From Sorghum bicolor (lineage: Eukaryota; Streptophyta; Magnoliopsida; Poales; Poaceae): a stretch of 64,000 nucleotides of DNA. The DNA is taken from NCBI RefSeq assembly GCF_000003195.3, contig NC_012870.2, forward strand, positions 5,262,501-5,326,500. The letters are read 5' to 3'. The notes under the pieces were generated by a model. That model was not told where the DNA came from and did no database searches. It saw only the letters and a list, made by a program, of their open reading frames with translations. Made by a program: the position numbers and the translations under genes. Below, piece by piece: positions 1 through 11,589 of the stretch (its first letter is position 1; each line of letters begins with the position of its first letter).

Positions 1-1795
1 TCAAACGATGTAACTATTCTTGATCAATAAAGCTTATCAGATTGTCAAAAAAAAAACCTGGCCATGTCGTTTCCTGTCCCAAATCTCAGCCGCCAAATTA
101 AATGAGAGATTTGTTTAAAACTACGATTTGGCCATCTGCTGTGTACCTGTGATTGTGCAAATCATGCAGGATAGGAATGCTCGCCATACATGGTAGATAG
201 ACATGCTTGCCATGATACCATCTCACGCGCGCTAGGGCCTTGCTGCCTTGCTGGTGGCCACACGCGTTATATTAGGACGGAAGAAAAATAAAATAAAATA
301 AAATAAAACTGAACATCTTCAAGAGACTAGAAAAAAATATATTATAAACTATAAAATTTAATTATTGTGTAAAATAAAAAATTCATCCAAAGCGGAGGAA
401 GGTCTTTCAATATGTCAGATGTGTCTGGGTAGTTGTCGTGGTGTTTGATCTGTTTCCAAGGTTTTAGCCTTTTAGGTCTCTTGTTCGTTGTGGATGATCG
501 GAGGGGCTGATGTATGGCTCGATAGAGGTCGTCGTTGGCATCACTGAGCTTTGAGCCTTTGACATATCGAAACAACGGACAAAGCAGTCGTTCGATGGCA
601 TGGGTTGGTGACGAAGAATATTAGTACTGGGCTCTGGATGTACCATTGTTTTTGTGTATAGACTTGCACCCAAACATAGATGTAATTGTGTTTTTATATA
701 TAGTTTATCAGTTTATGGTAGAATCCCTTTCCGTCGATCGGGAAATTAAAAGAAAAACCCAGTGATCCAGCCAGCCTTGCACGTACGTATAAACACGTCA
801 AAAAATAATATAAATGATGAGTAACAAAGAATGCATTTGATCACCAGCAGGGACTTGTTCCGTTGAGGTCGCCACGACGCCAACGATGCATATATATGTG
901 TATATATAATATATGATTGAAATTCTGATATGATTCTGTCATCGTGCTTGTGGCCTTGTGGGTAGCTACCTAGCATGCAGCTTGTTGCCCGTTCTCGATC
1001 GATCGAGCCAACGCGTGCAATGCAATTGATGTGCTGTCCGGACTCATGCCCTCGTCGTGTGTATAAATGGAATGGGGTCGGCGCTACTAGGTCCATTTTT
1101 GCCGGGAATCTTCCCGTCCGAACATTCAGACGGTAGACGCCGTCCGATGGTTTCCGCCTTCGTTTCCCGCGCTTTAGTTTCCCGTGCGTTGGCTTGGCTG
1201 CAGTTTCTAGCTTTCTACACGTTAGCTGTTGCGTCAGTTGCTTTTTGACTTTTTCTCTCAGCCTAATAAAAACAGAAAGCGGAGCGAGGAGTAGGAGTCC
1301 AGGTACTTATTTCTTCTTCTTTTTTTCTTCCGTTAGCTTTTTATCTTTATTTTATTTTATTTTTTTATTTCTTTTTCTTTTAACTCCAATTGTTTTTATT
1401 TTATTTTTGTTTTTATGTGTTCATAGGTTGGTATGTTTATCTTTTTTTCTTTCCTTATATTTATTTTTTTCCATTTGTCATGTGGTTTTTTCTTTTTTTT
1501 TCAATTTGTAATTTTTCTATATCTCATTTTTTTCTTTTTCTACTTTTTGTTGTTTCTTTTTTAATTACTATATAAACTATTTCTTTTTTATCTTTTTTTT
1601 TATTTTTTGTGTTTATGTTTCTTCTATTTTTTTTCTCTTTTTTATTAGTTTTTTGTGTTCATGTGTTGTATATGTGATGATTTATTGTTATCTTATCTTT
1701 TTTCTTTTGATTTTCTATTTGTTTTGTTTATTTTGTTTTCTAATTATGTTTTTCTTTAATTCTTTTTTCTTTTTATTGCCTTTTGTTTATATATA
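1..1795. other. Intergenic, AT-rich; no gene seen
   Basis: No reading frame here has gene-like composition. There is a short pentanucleotide AAAAT run near 286-308. From about 1310 to 1795 the plus strand is strongly T-rich with low complexity, which yields spurious Phe/Leu-rich frames. I see no recognisable transposon ends in this stretch. Confidence 0.6.
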
Positions 1796-2330
1796 TATAT
1801 GCGATGTTCTATAATACATTAAGTGTTGTTCTATGGTGAATTTAGTGATGTCCACTTAGTATACATATAATGTTCTATAATGTATTGAGTGATGTTTCTA
1901 TGGTGTATTTAGTGATGTTCACTCCTTGTTTAGTTCCAAAAAATTTTGCAAAACAGGTACTGTAGCACTTTCGTTTGTTTGTGACAAATATTGTCCAATC
2001 ATGGATTAACTAGGCTCAAAAGATTCATCTCATCAATTCCGACCAAACTATGTAATTAGTTTTTATTTTTATCTATATTTAATACTCCATGCATGCGTCT
2101 AAAGATTCGATGTGACGGGGAATCTTAAAAATTTTGCAAAATTTTTTGGGAAGTAAACAAGGCTTTAGTAAACATATGGTGTTCTATGATATATCCAGTG
2201 ATGTTCACGTAATATATATACGATGTTCTATAATGTATTTAATAGTGTTCTATAGTGTATTTAGTGATGTTCAGTTAGTACACATGTGATGTTTTATAGT
2301 TTATTTTTAGGATGTTTGAAAAGTATCTAT
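1796..2330. repeat. Degenerate minisatellite, split by a MITE
   Basis: Phrases close to GATGTTCTATAATGTATT and GTGTATTTAGTGATGTTCA recur near 1803, 1869, 2167 and 2222, giving units of roughly 45-75 bp. The array is interrupted by the MITE at 1922-2163, and the same phrase resumes on the other side. The array is therefore older than the MITE. No coding function is seen. Confidence 0.65.
1922..2163. mobile_element. MITE, CCTTGTTTAGTTCC family (diverged ends)
   Basis: The left end reads CCTTGTTTAGTTCC and the right end is its inverted form, AAGTAAACAAGG. The interior carries phrases shared with the copies at 17805, 26423 and 48169, such as GCACTTTCGTTTG, AGGCTCAAAAGATTC and GCATGCGTCTAAAGATT. 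No clean target duplication survives at this copy. It sits inside the minisatellite. Confidence 0.75.
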
Positions 2331-2974
2331 GATGTTCTTTTAAAAATTTCTCTATTACGTGTTTTTTCCTTATGCTTTGCTTTAGATTTTTTTTACATGA
2401 TGTATTTATTTATTTATTTATTTATTTATTTTAAATATTATAATATCAGTTTCATGAATCTAAACTAGAACACTATTTTTTTAAACTGTGAACATTTTTT
2501 TTACGAATATGGAACATTTGTTTTCTGAACCTAGAACATTGTCTCTCATAAATAAAAATGTTTTATCTTTATAAGATAAATATTCATTAATAAAATTTTA
2601 TCTAAATACATCCATGTGAGATCTTGTTTTGAAGGATTTATTATAAGAAATGCGATGGTGTAATCGGATTTTAATTTAGATATTTATTTTAGGAGTTATG
2701 ACTTTTTAAAATTTGTTGATTAAAGTGGAGAATACATGGATAAGGTGGGCCCTATAGGATAGACAGCCTCTGCCAACCGCTAGTTATGCTACACTAATAC
2801 TGCTCACAGACTTTATTCACATAGGTGCTATTCCTTTGAGCGGGAATTAATTGGACGGGAAACCATCCAATTCGGTCCGCATTCGGACCCTAGCAGCCCC
2901 CCATTTTTGCCGCCCTCCCTCGATCAATTGGCACCAGCATCTAGCTTAATTAGCTCCCCGTCCTACCGGCCGGC

Positions 2975-3636
2975 ATGGCCTCCACCTCGAGCTTCCTGAC
3001 CGTGGCACTCGTCGTGGCCACGCACGGTGGTGCTCCTGCTCCTCGATCGGCGATGCCAACACGTGCCATGCCGCCCGCCGTCTCGCTGAACCACCGCCGC
3101 CGGTGCCTGATGTGCCTGCTGCAGGCATGCCGAACAGGCCGATGCCAAAAAGTCTCGTGGACCTGCTCAAAGTCCTGGAGAAATTGCCAGTGCCAAATTC
3201 GAAGGTGCTCATCAGGCCAGAGAACAAGCTGCTGGTGCCGCCGCCAATTCTCACGGACCTGGTCCAGGAGATAAAATTGTTAGTGCCAATTTTGAAGGTG
3301 CCAAATCCGAAGGTGGTCAGGCCGGAGAACAAGAAGCAGCTAGTGCCAACTCTCACGGACTTGGTCCAAGAGATAGAATTGCTAATACCAATTTCGAAGC
3401 AGCAGGTTCCAAATTCGAAGGTGCTCATCAGGAAGAAGAACAAGAAGCTGATGATGCCAATTCTCACGGACCTGCTCCAAGATTTAAAATTGCTAAGAAC
3501 AACTTTGAAGAAGGTGCCAAATTCCAAGGTACTCACGCCGGAGAACAAGCTGATAATGCCGCCAATTCTCACAGACCTGCTCCAAGAGATAAAATTGCTA
3601 ATACCAATTTTGAAGTGCATGCATGCAACTGTGTAA
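2975..3636 (+). pseudogene. Repetitive Leu/Pro-rich secreted protein gene, frame broken near N-terminus
   Basis: An ATG at 2975 opens a frame beginning MASTSSFLTVALVVA, which looks like a signal peptide. About 50 bases later the coding sense moves to the frame running from at least 3058 to the stop at 3636. That frame reads NTCHAARRLAEPPPP, then four diverged repeats of about 34-37 residues built around ILTDLVQEIKLLVPILK and VPNSKVL. Repeat spacings are 96, 102, 111 and 105 bp, all multiples of three. Differences between repeats are mostly synonymous or conservative in this frame (for example CAG/CAA, GTC/CTC, ACG/ACA), which supports it over the other open frames. No intron cleanly joins the two frames, so at least one indel, or possibly two compensating ones, separates signal peptide and body. 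It resembles grass secreted proline-rich proteins whose mature start is near TCHAAR, but I cannot name the family. A sequencing error is the main alternative to a pseudogene. Confidence 0.55.
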
Positions 3637-4449
3637 GTGTAAAGTAAGAAAAGTTAAATGGGGAAACCACCATTTTATAAAGAAAGTTTGCTATGAGATT
3701 TTAACGTTAGGTTGGCAGTGATTGTGGATTGCTGGTGGTGATCATTGAGCCGATTAAGGAGGAGGTTTTGACGCCTTGGCGTACCTGCTGCTTGTCTGTT
3801 TTGGAAGGGTCACCGGGTTTCGCACTAGCATTTTCAAATCATGCAGGAGAATGGAGGCTGATCAAATCCTTCTACACTTCACGGCATAGCTAACACGGGT
3901 TTTCCCATTAATAGCTAAGAAAGAGACTCTTTTGGGACGTAGAATTCTCAAAACACATGGGAATAATTAAGGAAAACGAAGGATTGAAGTTATATGCAAC
4001 TTAGAATCTTACAAGAATTCAAATGCAGCAAAGTTTCTATTGTGGTCTTTGGACGCAACACATAAAATGCAGGGATTGTAGAAAGAGATAGACAAAGGCA
4101 AGTTTCCATAAGGTCTAACGTCATGCTAGTTTTCCTCCGAAATTCCTATAGGTCTCTAGTTTTATACGTTCCATAGGAATCCAAAGGAATACTATAGGAT
4201 TTAATCCTTTTGTTCCAGTGACCCTAAAAATAGTGCAAACAACATGTTTTTCAAACCCTTGTCAAACATGCTAACTTTGTTTCCCTCAAAAAAACATGCT
4301 AACTTTGTATGATCTCTCACAGGATGAATCAACACATTATTTAATCCAGCATTTTCCAAACATTTTTCAAAGGTTTGTCGTGTGATTTTCAAAACACCAG
4401 TCTAAACTATATGCAATGCAAAGATTGACCTCACAAGTGACCACTTGAA
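3637..4449. other. Intergenic; no gene seen
   Basis: AT-rich sequence downstream of the broken secreted-protein gene. The minus-strand frame at 4201-4392 has no recognisable features. Nothing else stands out. Confidence 0.5.
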
Positions 4450-5660
4450 ACAGCCTGCATGAGCAACTCTAAAAAAGTAGCAATCCTCATAATTCCAAAA
4501 CCTCAAGTGGAAAGATAAGGCAAAATCTTTTTATCAATTATTATTAGTATTGGATCTAAGGGTCTAAGGAACGTCAACAAAAAGAACCAAGCAACTATGA
4601 AATATTACCTTCTTAAGAAAAATAAATATACAAAGTCCATCAATCTGACTAACTGAGATATATACAACGATATTTGTACCATGCATTTCATCAGCTTGAT
4701 CTGCCATTGTGAAGATTTATCATTGAAAAAAGAACAATAATTGCCTAGCTTTCCGTAAATTTGTCTCTTGATTACCTAAGGTTACAGTACAAAACTATAT
4801 CTAAAGGAAAACATCCATTATTTGATAGCAGCAAACAAGGCAATGCCCAATTTACAGGTGAACGAAGCACCTTTCATAGTTCTCAAGTATCATACTTCTG
4901 AGCACATACAATTCTACTTTTTTGTTTGTACATGTACAATCTAGTTGTAGAAGTACCAAGCTGAACCACATCTTGATAAAAGAAAAAAAAACACTTGTAT
5001 ATAGGGCTAAGTATTATACTGCCATTTCTCTTTTGGACAATCATGCTCTGCAACAATGCTGCTAATATATTAAAATTAATATTGGGCAGAGCTTAATTGT
5101 AAAAGCTGGATACTTGCATACATTTTTTTCTTACATCAATTTGTGGTTGAGGTAGGTACTTCTAGTGATTCTATACAGCTAAAACAGTAGCATTGTCTAT
5201 GCTTAGGAGTATGATACTTGAGAACTTGGAAGGTGCTTCACTTGAAAATCGGGCACCAACTTGTTTGTTGCAACGAGCCCAAACGAAGTATGTTTTCCTT
5301 TGGAGATAGATGGTTTGTACTACGACCTTATTAGGCAATTATGATACAAAAAATATGAAAAGCTGGCGAACTACAATTGTTTTTCCAATAATAGATTTTC
5401 CCAATGGCAAGTCAAGCTTGTGAAATACTTAGTGCAACATCGTTGTAGATATCTCAATAAATCAGATTGGGGGACTCTCTACACTTTCTTTTCTTGAGAA
5501 AACATTTCAAATTTGCTTGGTTCTTTCTGTTGTCTTTCATTAAACATTAGATCTTGTACTTGTAATAGTTAATAACACAAAAGCATTACCTTATCTTCCT
5601 TATGAGGATTATTGCCTTTTTTGGAGTTACTTATGGCAAGCTGCAATGTTAAGCAGTACC
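4450..5660. repeat. Long imperfect inverted repeat (two arms of about 540 bp)
   Basis: The left arm (about 4450-4993) and right arm (about 5117-5660) are reverse complements in many collinear blocks around a loop of about 125 bases. Paired blocks include AGCAATCCTCATAA with TTATGAGGATTATTGCC; AAAAGAACCAAGCAA with TTGCTTGGTTCTTT; CATCAATCTGAC...ATACAACGAT with ATCGTTGTAGATATC...CAGATTGG; GTACAAAACTATATC...GAAAACAT with ATGTTTTCC...GGTTTGTAC; and AGTTCTCAAGTATCATACT with AGTATGATACTTGAGAACT. There is no open frame of note. Either it is a foldback element or, if transcribed, a long hairpin RNA source. No target duplication was found. Confidence 0.8.
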
Positions 5661-7510
5661 ACTAAATTCTTTTACTATGCACATGTGACATGGGAATCGT
5701 GCAAATGAAGAATAGTAAAATAGTTCTCATCAACTTTTCCTGGGCCAAGCGAGCAAACATAAATGAAAATATATAACATAAAGTGTACATGGTCATAGAG
5801 CTAATAAGGAAAAAATGCTAAATATTAAATTTAATAGGTTGATGCCAATGAGATATTTGGGGTTTTTCATGAATAAAAGCATTTTTGTTGTATTGCTTAT
5901 GGTCCTACCACTAACTATAATAAAAAAGGAGAAATGATAGATACATATAGAAAAATAATTTGTTGAAGAAAGTAGCATGTAGTTTATGATTTTGTATGGT
6001 CAAAAAAATATTTATACATGAAACTACAATGGATATACAGTCCAACTTGAATAAAAAATAATACTGCTAGTAGAAAAGCATAAGTACCTTCAGCAAGTTC
6101 AACAAGGGGCAACAAGTCGAGGAAAGGCCATCTCTTATGGCTTGTAAACCTAGTACCAACCAACAACTGCTAGCACATTTTAAGTGGCATAATGCTTTCT
6201 ACCTAGAGAGCCTACTTAAATATTTGCAGGAACTCGCATACACATGATACCATCAATTGCACCCACATAGTCCTGCATGACACCCATATAAAGAAGATTG
6301 ATGTTATCTTATGGTCATAACATGCACATAACACTACTTGAGTATAACTGATTTAGACCTTAAAATATAGATACCATCTAGACATGAGACTCGTCCTGTT
6401 CTGCAACACTATACTTGTCAATGGAACAATGTTTCCTCTCAACTTGTTTGTTTTGCTGAAATTTGGCATATGTTGATGCTGATGCTGAAATGTTGCAAGA
6501 GAAAACATTATTCCTTCACTGAAAAGTACTGTTGAAGTATGGATAAGCCAAATTTCAGCATCAACATCTTAATTGGTGCCTCATTTTCATGGTGCTTTTA
6601 TCATCTCTCTCTAAGTTCACCAATAGCAAACAACACCTCCTTTAAGTATTTACTAACTGTCAATATATTTTTTATTAGCCAATCTAAGTTTGAAATGGAT
6701 TTCATACAGAGTCGTGACCATAGTAGTAGCATGCAGAATAAGTAGTGCACTCATACTATTTCCTGAAACCATCTAAACACAACAAGAAAAAAATATAGGA
6801 ACTACTCAGATTAGATTAGAAGCAAATATTTGACAAAGGTGTATGCTCAGAACAATATAATGACATCAAATGACGTGGCAAGTGCTCAGGTATAAACAAA
6901 AGTGACATCAAAGGCAGAGGCATTTGCTCAGTTATAATGAAGAATACCATCAACCAAGACACTTGTTTTGTCTGCAATCCACGAAGAACTAGATATTATG
7001 CCTGAGAATGTAAACCATATTATCATCATCATAGAGAAGATGCATCATAGAAATAAAAAGCAAACAAGAGGACCACAAAATGAGGAGAGGAGATTATTTT
7101 GGGTTACCATAGCAACATAGGAACAAGCATAGAGAGAATATATAACTAGAGGATAGCTCAGCTCCAAACCTAAAATGGTAAAGACCACTAAGACATTACA
7201 CAAAATGGACATAAAGGATTGGATTGGAGTTTACAAGGAGTGAGCGAAAGGAAAGGGGAATAGCGAGACATACTTGCCTTTTGCAAAACACAACGCAAAT
7301 CAAAGAAGGCTACAAGGCATGAACCAAATTCATTAGATTTACATGCCTCTCTACCAAAACTAGAGAAAGGGTGGGGATTTTGAGGGAACAACTTGCCTTT
7401 ATTGCGCATGACACCAATTCTACTTCAGCGACTGCAAGAACACCACATAGTAGAGGCATGAGAGGGATGCACCATTAATGAGAGTTGAGATGCTAGAGAA
7501 GGGAGAGGAG
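5661..7510. other. Intergenic; MITE-like fragment near 6395-6565
   Basis: No convincing gene. Around 6454-6560 the sequence TTTGCTGAAATTTGGC is inverted as GCCAAATTTCAGCA, which suggests a small foldback element. A similar phrase, with the same GTTCTGCAACAC, recurs at 9155-9236. Confidence 0.45.
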
Positions 7511-8647
7511 CACTACTACATAAATCTTAATGGAGGCAAAAAAAATTATTAATGGAGACGGGCATTGCAACCGCCTTCGGTCAAAGGTCACTGTTAATGG
7601 TGACCTATGAAAGCAGTTGCATTGCCACCTCAGTTATCTATTAACAGAGATGAACGTCTTGCAAATGCCTGCCTCGGTTAATAGATTAAAAAACAAAAAA
7701 ACTAGAGCCCACTGGTGAGCCTCTTTCTGAGCCCATTGACGAGCCTAACCCAATCCTAGAACCAGATCCATGCCCACATCAGCTGCCCTCCATGCTCCCA
7801 TGGTGGCTTCACCTAGATCTACCGTTGCTCCATAGTCCCACCACCAAATCTGCCTTGGCTCCACCAGATCTGCAAAAGGGGAGAGAGAAAACTTAGGGAG
7901 ATGAAGAGGGGAAGAGAGAGAAGAGTGAGGGAGATAGAGACAGAGAGAGAGGGATATGTACCTATTGTGCCACCGGATCAAGCCTGTTGCCTGTGCCCTT
8001 GCTCCTCACCGTACCGCTTGCCACTAGGACCACCATGCCGCTCGCCACCACGACCATCGGCACACCTCACTGTGTGGCCTATGGCCTCATGCCACCATGG
8101 CCACCACACATGCCTCATCGTGTGGTGTTGTAGCCCCACGCCACCACGAAGAGGGAGGTAGCACTGGAAGAAAGGGAGGGAGTGCTGGGAGAAAGGGAGG
8201 AAGGGAGCGCTGGGAGCAGAGAGGCGGCGTCCGTTTAGGAGCAGCAGTTGAGAAGGGGTGAAGTAGAGAGAGGCGGAGAAGTGGAGAGAAGGGTTGCCTT
8301 TTATAACTAGGGTTTGGAGTAGGCTATTGATGGGCCTTAGAGCTGGACTAGTATTTTCAAAAGTGGGCCTTATAGTGTGCCCACCTCTGAAACTTGTTTT
8401 AAGCTCCAAAAATATGTCATTTTGAAGGCGCGTGTCTTAAAATGACCGCCTCTGTAAATTGACTTTAAGATGTGGTTATTTTTTTACCGCCGCAATCGAT
8501 TTTACAAGGCGGGCAAATGTGATCGCCTGCGTAAATGAAAATGACCGCCTCCGTTAATCGTCTAGTATTTTCAATGACGTTTTGATTTTGTGACCGCCAT
8601 AGTTAATGTTTAGGCACTACCTCACAAAAATAATTTGTGTAGTACTG
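7511..8647. mobile_element. Non-autonomous CACTA (En/Spm-type) element
   Basis: The element starts CACTACTACATAAAT and ends in the inverse of CAGTACTACACAAAT. It is bounded by a perfect 3-bp target duplication, GAG at 7508-7510 and GAG at 8648-8650, as expected for CACTA elements. Both subterminal zones carry repeated phrases of the form GACCGCCT...GTTAATGG in both orientations, typical of transposase-binding repeats. The 1,137-bp length and the lack of any transposase frame make it non-autonomous. Open frames inside (7745-8409) are low-complexity and are not treated as genes. Confidence 0.85.
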
Positions 8648-8650
8648 GAG

Positions 8651-9591
8651 AGGCAAGAAGCACAAAGGAGAGGGTTTGATTTACCTTGGGGCAAGACACG
8701 AGCAAATAACATTGGGAGAGAGAGTAGTGGCGACGACCAGATTAATAGAAGGGAGGAGAGCTTGTGAATGGCGGTAACCCTAGCGGTTTTTCATGTGAGC
8801 ACACAGCGTGGGTGGGTGGGAATATTGACAGTAGGGCCACCATTGGTGGGTGGCGATGCTTTTGCAAGCCCAGCCCAAACCTCGTGCCAACCAACCAAAC
8901 ACCCACAAGGTACATTCATGGAGCTAAGTTGGACTAGGTACAAAGAATTAATTGCATCGTAAGATATTCTCTTCATGTATAGGTCCCTTCACCTCCACCT
9001 TTTCACCACTACTCGTCATTGTTGCTCTATTGCAACCCTCAGAGCCCTCAATGTCTTGCCATCGTCCACTCAAATCGCCATGCTTCAACTATTGATTCCA
9101 TCAATCCCTCAGCTTTAGCCTGCCACTCATCGACTTGTTTTCTCTTCTGCTCTGTTCTGCAACACTACTTCAGCAGTACTTTTCAGCGAACGAACAATAT
9201 TTTTAAGCCAAATTTCAGCAAAACTAATAGGGCAGAATCTTTCTTTTTCACTACCAAAAATATACTTTCTTCATTGATGACATGTCAACACTAAAATTTA
9301 GAGATACAGTTAGTATTCTTTCAAAAGTTACTTTTGCTTCTCTCCGAGTTTTTTCTCCTATTTGTTCTTTCATATTTGTTTCCCCTATTTTTCAATTTTT
9401 TTATTTTAAAAATAGGAAGTTTGAGACCCTCTATTATTTTTTTGCGAGATTGTAAAAGAGTAAGTCAACCCATTTATAATTTGACCTATTTTTTGTTTAG
9501 AAAAAATAAATTAACATACGGATAGCTAGCTACGAATCTCGACCAACCGTCAGCGAGTCATTCCTCCACGCAAAGGAAAGGCACCAAAAAT
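8651..9591. other. Intergenic; MITE-like fragment at 9155-9236
   Basis: No gene recognised. 9155-9236 carries GTTCTGCAACAC, then CAGCGAACGAACAATAT and AAGCCAAATTTCAGC, resembling common grass foldback MITEs. 9300-9480 is T-rich. Confidence 0.4.
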
Positions 9592-9999
9592 TTGCTAAAA
9601 AGGAAGAAGATGGACATCAACTGTTACAGTTACAGCTGTGCCTTATGCAGCTACTTATCTGAAGAAACAGCACAACATCTTTTCCTGAATTATGATTTTG
9701 CTAGAATGTGTTGGAATTTGGTGGGTGTTGACATCCCCCTGCAGTCTAATATAGAAGAGCTCATCCCTTTGATCAAGGCGCAAATCAATTCTCAGTTCTT
9801 CATGGAAACCATCATTTTGCTGTGTTGGACCATTTGGAGTGCAAGAAACGAACTCATTTCCAGAGGTAATGGATCAAATAGCCTGGACTGTGCAAGATTC
9901 TTCTTTAAAGAGCTAAGACTCATCCGTCACAGGCTGAAGCAGGACCTACATCAAGCCCTTGACTCATGGATTCAATCCCTAGAGCTTATTGCTGCTTGA
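9592..9999 (+). mobile_element. LINE 3' fragment with reverse-transcriptase zinc-binding (zf-RVT) domain
   Basis: The 135-residue frame contains CALCSYLSEETAQHLFLNY, FARMCW and LLCWTIWSARNELI. This is the order found in the zf-RVT domain at the C-terminus of plant L1-type non-LTR retrotransposon polyproteins. The third metal ligand, normally Cys after HLF-x2, is Asn-Tyr here, so the copy is probably decayed. No reverse transcriptase or endonuclease lies upstream, consistent with 5' truncation. It is followed by T-rich sequence and an A-rich stretch near 10200-10240. Confidence 0.85.
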
Positions 10000-10528
10000 T
10001 GCAGATCTTTTTTATCTCCTTTTTTGTTCGTTAATGTTTTTCACCTTGTTTTAGTTTAGCTTCAGTTTAGTTTTTTAGTCCTTTAGCTTAGTAGTCTTTC
10101 TTGCTCCTCCCTTTCTTTGTATCTCCTTTCATCCTGTTTGCGCTACCTTTGTTAAGTTTTCAATATATTCGCTGCAGGGGTTCACACCCCTCCAGATTAC
10201 TCAAAAACATTCAGACAGAAAAAAGAAAAGAAAAATCTTCTAGAATACAAGCCGTCGCCTGTACGGTGCGTGCTGCGGTTGATTCAAACGTCAAATTCAA
10301 CTCTGTACGACGCCGGCCGGTCCAGTCCAAACGCCGAAAGACGGGAGACGACGAGGTCGTCGACGCTTCGCATGACCCGACTCGGCTTCGTGCCGTCCGC
10401 ACCTACGCGATGCTTCGCGTACTCCCTCAGCATATCTGCTGATGCATACTTGGCGGAAGGGGAAAGGTAGGCGAGGGAACCAACGCAACCTCTGAGCTCT
10501 GACAACCTCTCTTCGGCAGACCGCAAAC

Positions 10529-11076
10529 ATGGCGTCGCGCCTCGTGCTTGGGAGGATCCAGTCGGCCGGCCGTCTTACCGGCGGCCACCGTGGCCCGCGG
10601 CTGCTCCGCTGTCCTCTTCCACCGGCGGGGGATCGATCTGTCTGCAGCAACGCGCACGGGCGGGGAATCAAGACGGACACCAGGATCACGGTTTGTTCCC
10701 TTTCCTGCCGTTTCGAGTTCAACTCCAGAGAATCAGAGTTAAATACCTTTGAAGAAGAAATGAGACCAGATAATTCCTGCTTGGTTCTTTGTATTGTTGA
10801 TATCTTTCCCTCTCTTTTCTCTCTCTCTCTCTCTTCTGTGCCTGTCCACGGTTTCTGCTTATAGACCTTCTCTGATGCCCAATGCTCGCAACGAACATGC
10901 AGGAACATGAGCAGCATCTCGACAGGTTTTCAGATCCTCAGGTTGCCCGTGAGCACCAACAGTTCGTTCAGTTCCTCGACAGGATGCTGGACGCGATAAG
11001 AAATCCTCAAAGTCTCGCACAGATGCAGCGCCGGAGGCTTGCCAGTGGGCTGAAAGCTCTGGATGATGACATATGA
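10529..11076 (+). CDS. Small, probably mitochondrial protein (two exons, 111 aa)
   Basis: Exon 1 is 10529-10690 and ends ...DTRIT before the donor GTTTGT. Exon 2 is 10903-11076, starting after ATGCAG, and encodes [18 protein letters not shown], then [16 protein letters not shown], ending ALDDDI. The join keeps frame. The first 30 residues are rich in Arg, Leu, Ser and Gly with no acidic residue, like a mitochondrial presequence. The second exon is a charged, probably helical segment. I do not recognise the family. An alternative acceptor at 10864 gives a less plausible Ser/Cys-rich tail. A poly(A)-type AATAAA lies about 210 bases after the stop. Overlapping minus-strand frames of 80 and 206 residues are treated as shadows. 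Confidence 0.65.
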
Positions 11077-11285
11077 GTCAAATTCTCTCTGCGGAAATAC
11101 AAGAGTTGAAGAAAGTAATGAGCAGTTTGTGGTGTATAAAGTAACCCTGCTATGTCTTGTAAATAACAATGTGCAACTTCAGTGTGTGAGACTGCTACTG
11201 TGCAGGTTCATTTAGAAGTAGTTTCATTTCCCTGTAGTGGATTTGCGTACCAAAGCTGATCATAACACAGTACTACAGATACATT

Positions 11286-11291
11286 AATAAA
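11286..11291 (+). promoter_or_regulatory. Possible poly(A) signal AATAAA
   Basis: AATAAA lies 210 bases after the stop of the small two-exon gene, at a plausible 3'UTR distance. Confidence 0.4.
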
Positions 11292-11410
11292 GTGCATGCT
11301 TACCTTTGTTTCGATCGTTACCAGCTCATTCTAGTAACTACTGAAGCAGCAACACCATAACTGCAGCCTGCCTGACAGTGACAGGATGTTGTTCGCTTGA
11401 GCTTATCCCA

Positions 11411-11471
11411 TCTAGCAGTGTTTTTCTCTCCCAACAAATCAGCGAACACTATTTTCAGCCATGATTTTTCA
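11411..11471. mobile_element. MITE core fragment
   Basis: The phrase CAGTGTTTTTCTCTC, then CAACAAATCAGCGAACA and TTTTCAGCCATG, matches the core of a very common grass foldback MITE. The terminal inverted repeats are not both present, so it is a fragment. Confidence 0.45.
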
Positions 11472-11589
11472 GACAAGGGATAAAATGTCAATATCTTTAC
11501 ACAGAGTTTGCCTTGGTCTTCGATGTGTTTCTCATGCTTGAGAATAGGCATATCCCTACAGCACGCAGTATGTTGCTTCATTAGTAACT

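Noticed and set aside
2946..3620. 224-residue minus-strand frame with Ser/Phe/Gly repeats
   Set aside because: It is opposite the repeat gene. Differences between repeats fit plus frame 1 better, and there is no promoter or signal peptide.
10297..10917. 206-residue minus-strand frame
   Set aside because: It spans the promoter, exon 1 and intron of the plus-strand small gene and has a highly charged shadow-like composition.
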